Positions 14,850 through 18,720 of a stretch of 18,720 nucleotides of DNA are shown in pieces. Source of the stretch: Rhodospirillales bacterium. Lineage in GTDB: Bacteria; Pseudomonadota; Alphaproteobacteria; UBA828. The translations under genes were made by a program, and so were the position numbers. Where the stretch lies: positions 1 through 18,720 of the forward strand of contig JAPOPO010000118.1 in the NCBI GenBank assembly GCA_026712885.1, written 5' to 3'. The stretch's first letter is position 1, and the number at the start of each line of letters is the position of its first letter. The notes beneath the pieces are model-generated. The model was not told the origin of the DNA. It was given only the letters and a program-made list of their open reading frames with translations, and did not search any database.

Positions 14850-15143
14850 TCAGGCGTCGGTCACGTCGAAGTGCCGGATGCTCGGCGGCCCGGCGAGGGC
14901 CTGCTTGAGCCGGTCGCTGACGCCCCTCTCCCGCTGCCAGGACAGATACTTCTCGTACTGCTCGTGAGTGTCCCAATCCTCCACCAGGAGCACATTGTCG
15001 GCGTCGGCGCTGTTCTGCAGCGTCTCGACTCTCGTACAACCCTCGTAGGCCCGCGTCTCCGAAAGGATCGACCTGAAGAACGCAACCACCTCGTCCCCGG
15101 TACCGGGCTTCGCCTTGACGTCGAGAATCACTCTTACGGTCAT
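14850..15143 (-). CDS. Antibiotic biosynthesis monooxygenase (ABM)-fold protein
   Basis: A 97-residue protein of the ABM/dimeric alpha-beta barrel superfamily. The N-terminal strand VRVILDVKAKPGTGDEVVAFFRSIL, then TRAYEGCTRVETLQNSADADNVLLVEDWDTHEQYEKYLSWQRERG, is the typical pattern of cofactor-free monooxygenases (YgiN-like) and related stress proteins. Such proteins act as dimers on quinols, anthrones or haem-like substrates; which applies here is unknown. The start is secure: AGGGAGGA precedes the ATG by about 6 nt. It converges on the SnoaL-like pair and lies 128 bp after the stop of the PQQ dehydrogenase gene on the same strand, so it could be read from that transcript. I see no clear terminator in that gap. 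Confidence 0.83.
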   Translation of the reverse strand: MTVRVILDVKAKPGTGDEVVAFFRSILSETRAYEGCTRVETLQNSADADNVLLVEDWDTHEQYEKYLSWQRERGVSDRLKQALAGPPSIRHFDVTDA

Positions 15144-15271
15144 TTCAAGTCCTCCCTATTCCCTCTGTAACGCTATCAGCAACGCCGGTCCCTTACACCC
15201 GGCCATTCACGAGTCGGTCATGCTCCGCCGGACGCAACTTGTTGGGCCGCGCAGGGTCACCGGCCGCCCGG

Positions 15272-17254
15272 CTACCGGGGCCGCGCGAAGGCGACGAGGG
15301 CTGCGTCCGCCCCGGCACCGGTCGCGATGACGATGAACTGCCGCCCCGACCGGGCCCGGTAGGTCATCGGATTGGCGTAGGTCTTGGAGGGCGCCGCGCC
15401 GCGCCAGACCTCGGCGCCGGTCGCCTCGTCGAAGGCATAGAGGTAAGGCGCGCCGCCGCCGAGGAACACCAGGCCCCCCTTGGTCACCATCGGACCGGAA
15501 TTGCCGCGCGTGCCGAGGCGCTCCGGCAGCGCGACGCCTTGCAGCAGCGGGTGCTCGCGGAGCTCGCGGCTGCCTTCGCCGAAGGGCACCTTCCACGCGA
15601 TCTCGCCTGCGTTCAGGTCGATCGCCACCAGATGGGCGTAGGGCGGCTTGATGAGCGGGATCGGGCCGAGCTTGCTCTCGGGCGTTGGCGCGGCGCCCGG
15701 TCCGTCGGCCTCTCGAAACATGAGGAGCGTCGCCCCGAAGGGACAGTTGTTGCTGTACGCGACGTCGACCTCCGGATCGTTGCCTTCGTTCACGCACACC
15801 TGGTTGGTGCCGGCTTCTTCCGATGTCCGCACGAAGAGGAGCCCGCTCTCGGCATCGAATGCCGCCCCGCCCCAGTTGGCGCCGCCGCTCGCGCCGGGGC
15901 GCTGAAGCGTCCCCTGCAAGCTCGGCGGCGTGAAGAGCGGCCCCAGCCGGAACTGCTTTATCTCCTCCACCGCGAGCGCGTGGATCTCCGGCGTGAGATC
16001 GTTCGCGTCCTCCAGCGACACTCCCTGCCCGCTGAAGGCCGGCGGCCTGGTCGGGAAGGGCTGAGTCGGATAGAGCACCTCGCCGGGCACGTCGGTCGTC
16101 GTGTCCACCGCGCGCTCCTCGATGGGCCACACCGGCTCCCCCGTCACCCGGTCGAACACGTACGTGAAGCCGTGCTTGGATACCTGCGCCACCGCGTCGA
16201 TCTCGCGCCCGTCCACCGTGATCGTCACGAGGTTGGGTGCTGCGGCGAGGTCATAGTCCCACAAGCCGTGGTGCACGGTCTGGAAGTGCCACTGCCGCTC
16301 GCCCGTGCGCGCATCCAGGCACACCAGGGACTCTGCGAAGAGGTTCGCCCCCGGGCGGCGCCCGCCCCAGTAGTCGCTGCTCGGCGTGCTCGTCGGCACG
16401 TACAGAAGCCCGCGCCCGGCATCGAGTGACATGAACCCCCACACGTTGGCGTGGCCGGTGTAGCGCCAGGACTCGTCCTCCCAGGTGTCCGCGCCGAAGT
16501 CGTCGGCCGATTGCGGGATGGTGAAGAAGACCCAGCGGCGCTCGCCCGTGCGGACGTCGAACGCCTGCACCGAGCCGGGCGGGTCGAACTTACGCTGCAG
16601 CCGGTCGGGGATGCGGCTGCCGACGATCACCAGGTCCTCGAATACCACCGGCGGTGAGGTCTGATCGAACTCGAAGCGGGTCACCGGGCGGCCGTGGCCT
16701 TCGGTCAGCAGGACGCTCCCGCCGCTGCCGAAGGCTGCGTCCAGCTCACCGGTCGCGGCGTCGATGGCATAGAGCCGGTCGCGGCTGTTGAGGAAGATGC
16801 GGGCATCGTCTCCGTCGCTCCACCAGGCGACGCCCCGGTGCTTGAAGCCGCGCGGCCCCGCTCCCTTGGGGCCGCCCTCGTAGACCTTGGGATCGAAGGT
16901 CCAGAGCTCGGTGCCCGTCTCCGCGTCGAGGGCCGCCACGCGCATGTACATGGTCGACAGGTAGAGCACGTTGTCGACCATGATGGGCGTTGCCTGAAAC
17001 GGGCCCGGCCACGTGCCGTACTCCTCCAGAGGCCTCTCGTTCGGCTCCCATTGCCAGACGATCTCCAGCTCGCCGACGTTGGCGGCGGTGATGTCTTCGG
17101 CCGTCGAGTACTTGGCGTGCGCCTGCCCGGCGCCGACATAGGGCCACTCGATCATGGCACCCTGTTCCTGGGCGCTCGCGAGGGAGGCGGTCACGAGGAC
17201 GGAAGCCACGAGGGCGGCGGTCGCGGAGGCGGCGGTCGCGCCGAAGCGTTTCAC
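15272..17254 (-). CDS. Secreted PQQ-dependent dehydrogenase (quinoprotein glucose/alcohol dehydrogenase-type beta-propeller)
   Basis: Periplasmic quinoprotein of 660 residues. A Sec signal peptide (FGATAASATAALVASVLVTASLASA|QEQ, about 1-28) precedes an eight-bladed propeller with repeated blades ending in AATGE/DAETGTELW-type tryptophan-docking motifs. Residues resembling the membrane glucose dehydrogenase active site are HHGLWDYDLAAAP (328-340; candidate base Asp333 or Asp335) and Lys360 (VSKHGFTYVFDRVTGE). The C-terminal GRQFIVIATGAGA is typical of the family. It has neither the five N-terminal membrane helices of membrane glucose dehydrogenase nor a C-terminal haem c domain (no CxxCH), so it needs an external electron acceptor. 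No cytochrome or PQQ synthesis gene is nearby. Translation starts at GTG, with AAGGGGA about 10 nt upstream, overlapping a possible small ORF. Substrate is unknown (sugar, quinate-like or alcohol). Confidence 0.88.
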   Translation of the reverse strand: MKRFGATAASATAALVASVLVTASLASAQEQGAMIEWPYVGAGQAHAKYSTAEDITAANVGELEIVWQWEPNERPLEEYGTWPGPFQATPIMVDNVLYLSTMYMRVAALDAETGTELWTFDPKVYEGGPKGAGPRGFKHRGVAWWSDGDDARIFLNSRDRLYAIDAATGELDAAFGSGGSVLLTEGHGRPVTRFEFDQTSPPVVFEDLVIVGSRIPDRLQRKFDPPGSVQAFDVRTGERRWVFFTIPQSADDFGADTWEDESWRYTGHANVWGFMSLDAGRGLLYVPTSTPSSDYWGGRRPGANLFAESLVCLDARTGERQWHFQTVHHGLWDYDLAAAPNLVTITVDGREIDAVAQVSKHGFTYVFDRVTGEPVWPIEERAVDTTTDVPGEVLYPTQPFPTRPPAFSGQGVSLEDANDLTPEIHALAVEEIKQFRLGPLFTPPSLQGTLQRPGASGGANWGGAAFDAESGLLFVRTSEEAGTNQVCVNEGNDPEVDVAYSNNCPFGATLLMFREADGPGAAPTPESKLGPIPLIKPPYAHLVAIDLNAGEIAWKVPFGEGSRELREHPLLQGVALPERLGTRGNSGPMVTKGGLVFLGGGAPYLYAFDEATGAEVWRGAAPSKTYANPMTYRARSGRQFIVIATGAGADAALVAFARPR

Positions 17255-17433
17255 GGCGAAGAGTCCCCTTGGTCGCCGGTCTTCTCTTGCGAGAAACCGC
17301 CTTCCGGCTCGGCCTGAAAATGCCCGGTGAGCAGGTATCGGTAGAGCCTGAACGCGAGCTGCTCCCGGTGCGATTCCAGCCAGCGGCGGGGATCGGGCGG
17401 CAGCGGCAGAGACCGGCAGGGGGCGGCTGGCAC
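17251..17433 (-). CDS. Possible small ORF (60 aa) overlapping the PQQ dehydrogenase start
   Basis: This frame starts at GTG (17433) with GAGCGGGG just upstream and ends in TGA, sharing four bases (GTGA) with the GTG start of the PQQ dehydrogenase gene, an arrangement typical of coupled genes. The peptide has a credible amphipathic core (PRRWLESHREQLAFRLYRYL) and an acidic, Gln/Ser-rich tail, but I recognise no family. Against it: high GC leaves all frames open here, the start sits at the edge of a 94% GC tract, and no signal or metal motif is visible. It may be a real leader peptide or chance. Confidence 0.33.
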   Translation of the reverse strand: MPAAPCRSLPLPPDPRRWLESHREQLAFRLYRYLLTGHFQAEPEGGFSQEKTGDQGDSSP

Positions 17434-17450
17434 GACCCCGCTCGCGTTTC

Positions 17451-17560
17451 CCCCGCGCGCGGCCGCGTGCCCGGCCGAGGGCGCCCGCCGCGAGCCCGCG
17501 CCCGGGCCCCGCCGCGAGGGCGGCGCGCCCGCGCAGGCGCCGGCCGCAGGCCGGCTGCCG
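17451..17560. other. Extreme-GC tract with strong hairpin, non-coding
   Basis: By direct count 103 of 110 bases are G or C. The tract contains a perfect 7-bp hairpin, arms GCCGGCC and GGCCGGC with loop GCA (17539-17555). It forms the upstream part of the 364-bp gap between rlmE and the PQQ dehydrogenase gene. It may end rlmE transcripts, or be low-complexity spacer. No convincing gene is seen in it. Confidence 0.5.
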
Positions 17561-17576
17561 TGAGCGACAAAGAGTC

Positions 17577-17607
17577 AGAGCGTTTTCGTGTGAAACGGAT
17601 ACGCTTT
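17577..17607. repeat. Short imperfect palindrome downstream of rlmE, resembling an alphaproteobacterial intergenic repeat
   Basis: The outer arms AGAGCGT (17577-17583) and ACGCTTT (17601-17607) pair over 7 bp, with one G-U pair on the + strand. An alternative inner hairpin uses CGTTTTC and GAAACG. The element is distinctly AT-richer than the adjacent tract and lies 12 bp past the rlmE stop. From memory it resembles the GAGCGTTTTCG...AAACG-type palindromes scattered between genes in Rhizobiales and related genomes. Only one copy is in this window, so the repeat call is inference; it may serve as the rlmE terminator. Confidence 0.4.
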
Positions 17608-17618
17608 AGAGCGGCGGG

Positions 17619-18302
17619 TCAGTGACGCGCCCGGTAGCCGGTGGCGAGCACGTAGCTCTCGGCGGAATCGGAGCGGCTCGCCGGCGGCTTGGCGTTGCGC
17701 ACCCGCGCGAAGGCCTGGCGCAGCCGCACCTGAAGCGCGCCGTCGCCCCCTTGCCGCAGCTTGGCGAGGAAGCATCCGCCCGGAGCGAGCAGCGGCTCCG
17801 CGATATCGAGCGCGGTCTCGCAGAGCGCCGAAACCCGCAGCCGGTCGGTCGCCGCGTGGCCGGTGGTCGGCGCCGCCATGTCGCTCATCACCAGGTCCGC
17901 CGGGCCGCCGAGCGCGGCGCGAATCTCCTCGAGCGCGTCCTCGGCGCAGGCATCCATTGTGAGAATGGTGACGCCGTCGATCGACTCGATTTCCGTGGTG
18001 TCGACCGCGACCACGCGACCACGCTTGCCCACCCGCTGCGCCGCGACCTGGCTCCAGCCGCCGGGTGCTGCGCCGAGATCGACCACCCGCTGCCCCGGCT
18101 TCAGGATGTGGGCGCCCTCGGCGAGGCCGATCAGCTTGTAGGCAGCGCGGGACCGGTAGCCGGCCTCCCGCGCTGCGCGGACGTAGGGGTCGTTGAGCTG
18201 GCGTTCGAGCCAACGGGTGGACGACGCCTTGCGCCGGCGCGCGCGCTTGAGCTTGACCGGCGCGCGGCGCCGTTGCGGGCTGCCTTCATCGCGGGCGCTC
18301 AT
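17619..18302 (-). CDS. rlmE: 23S rRNA (uridine-2552-2'-O)-methyltransferase RlmE (FtsJ/RrmJ)
   Basis: SAM-dependent methyltransferase that 2'-O-methylates U2552 in the A-loop of 23S rRNA late in 50S assembly. The 227 residues include a basic N-terminal extension (about 1-28) typical of alphaproteobacteria, then STRWLERQLNDPYV. The K-D-K-E tetrad is Lys56 (SRAAYKL), Asp141 (SDMAAPTTGH), Lys181 (FLAKLRQGG) and Glu215 (SAESYVLATGYR). The SAM-binding motif is VVDLGAAPGGWSQVA (73-87), with Asp101 in VAVD. The ATG overlaps the Ppx/GppA stop by ATGA, showing translational coupling in a pair that is conserved in this class. An AT-richer palindrome follows the stop. The gene often found next in alphaproteobacteria (guaB) is not here. 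Confidence 0.96.
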   Translation of the reverse strand: MSARDEGSPQRRRAPVKLKRARRRKASSTRWLERQLNDPYVRAAREAGYRSRAAYKLIGLAEGAHILKPGQRVVDLGAAPGGWSQVAAQRVGKRGRVVAVDTTEIESIDGVTILTMDACAEDALEEIRAALGGPADLVMSDMAAPTTGHAATDRLRVSALCETALDIAEPLLAPGGCFLAKLRQGGDGALQVRLRQAFARVRNAKPPASRSDSAESYVLATGYRARH

Positions 18303-18720
18303 GTGCGCGCTTCCTGTCCGTGATCGGTACGGGCCGCCCGCATCATGCCCAGCAGCATTCCCTCGCGGAGCCCCCGGTCGGCGACATCTAGCTGCCCGGC
18401 CGGGCAGGCGGCCATGACCGCTTCCAGGATGGCGCAGCCGGCGATCATCACGTCGCCCCGCCCTGGGCCGATGCAGGGCTGCGCCGCGCGGGCCTCGTAG
18501 TCCTGATCGATGACCGTGTCGATCACTGCCCGCACGTCGCCAAACTGGAGCCGCAAGCCGTCCACCCGGTCCCGGTCGTAGCGCGGCAGCCCGAGGTGGA
18601 TGCCGGCGATGGTGGTGACGGTGCCGGATGTGCCGAGGAGTTGGACCGTGCCGGCGGCCGCACCTGCAGAGATGTCATGAGGCTGCGCGAAGGGGCCGAC
18701 CGCGGCCCCGATCTCGGCGA
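18299..18720 (-). CDS. ppx: Ppx/GppA family exopolyphosphatase (N-terminal part outside window)
   Basis: The last 139 or so residues of a Ppx/GppA phosphatase, which degrades polyphosphate and/or pppGpp. The frame is open to the window edge, so the gene begins beyond 18720. Visible is LLGTSGTVTTIAGIHLGLPRYDRDRVDG, the conserved second-domain phosphate-binding GTSGT region with the YDxxRVDG segment. It is followed by PCIGPGRGDVMIAGCAILEAV and the C-terminal VADRGLREGMLLGMM, all diagnostic of the shorter alphaproteobacterial type without the extra C-terminal HD domain. The stop overlaps the rlmE ATG (ATGA), so the two are one operon. Whether the activity is exopolyphosphatase or pppGpp phosphatase cannot be told from this part. 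Confidence 0.92.
   Translation of the reverse strand, partial: AEIGAAVGPFAQPHDISAGAAAGTVQLLGTSGTVTTIAGIHLGLPRYDRDRVDGLRLQFGDVRAVIDTVIDQDYEARAAQPCIGPGRGDVMIAGCAILEAVMAACPAGQLDVADRGLREGMLLGMMRAARTDHGQEART

Noticed and set aside
15144..15271. Intergenic gap between the ABM-fold and PQQ dehydrogenase genes
   Set aside because: Searched for hairpins, promoters and small genes; nothing beyond the ABM ribosome site was convincing.

Overview
The window looks like chromosomal DNA of a GC-rich alphaproteobacterium. The clearest lineage signal is at the right edge: a Ppx/GppA phosphatase gene overlaps rlmE by an ATGA, and both proteins have alphaproteobacterial sequence style (RlmE has the long Arg/Lys-rich N-terminus before STRWLERQLNDPYV). 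The rest is densely packed oxidative and catabolic metabolism plus periplasmic binding proteins. I see no tRNA, rRNA, CRISPR array, insertion sequence or phage gene.

Left block (1-2449, + strand): the 3' part of a BetA-like GMC alcohol dehydrogenase (5' end outside the window), then an isovaleryl-CoA dehydrogenase-type acyl-CoA dehydrogenase with the IVD-type catalytic glutamate. Facing it with only 21 bp between stops is a three-gene minus-strand operon (7414-2471). It encodes an ATP-dependent acetone carboxylase-type enzyme in the order alpha (hydantoinase B-like), gamma (zinc-ribbon subunit), beta (hydantoinase A-like), with all junctions overlapping. Divergent from it (7588-9335) is a translationally coupled pair: an AtuA N-domain protein (DUF1446) and a separate AtuA C-domain-like protein. 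The cluster reads as a degradation module for a ketone, branched or isoprenoid compound whose substrate cannot be read from sequence. It is the best candidate for an undescribed system here.

Middle block (9478-14759, + strand): a glutathione-dependent formaldehyde dehydrogenase (class III ADH) overlaps by TGATG the gene of a YejA-like periplasmic binding protein. A Leu/Ile/Val-type binding protein with its own likely promoter follows, ending in a very strong 15-bp hairpin, and then two tandem SnoaL/NTF2-like paralogues. Neither binding protein has a permease or ATPase gene in the window.

Right block (14850-18720, - strand): a small antibiotic-biosynthesis-monooxygenase-fold protein, a secreted single-domain PQQ-dependent dehydrogenase, a possible 60-aa ORF overlapping its GTG start, a 110-bp tract of about 94% GC, a short palindromic element, rlmE, and the 3' part of ppx. 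How the blocks cooperate (oxidation of alcohols and aldehydes, acyl-CoA oxidation, carboxylation, solute capture) is inferred from neighbourhood only.
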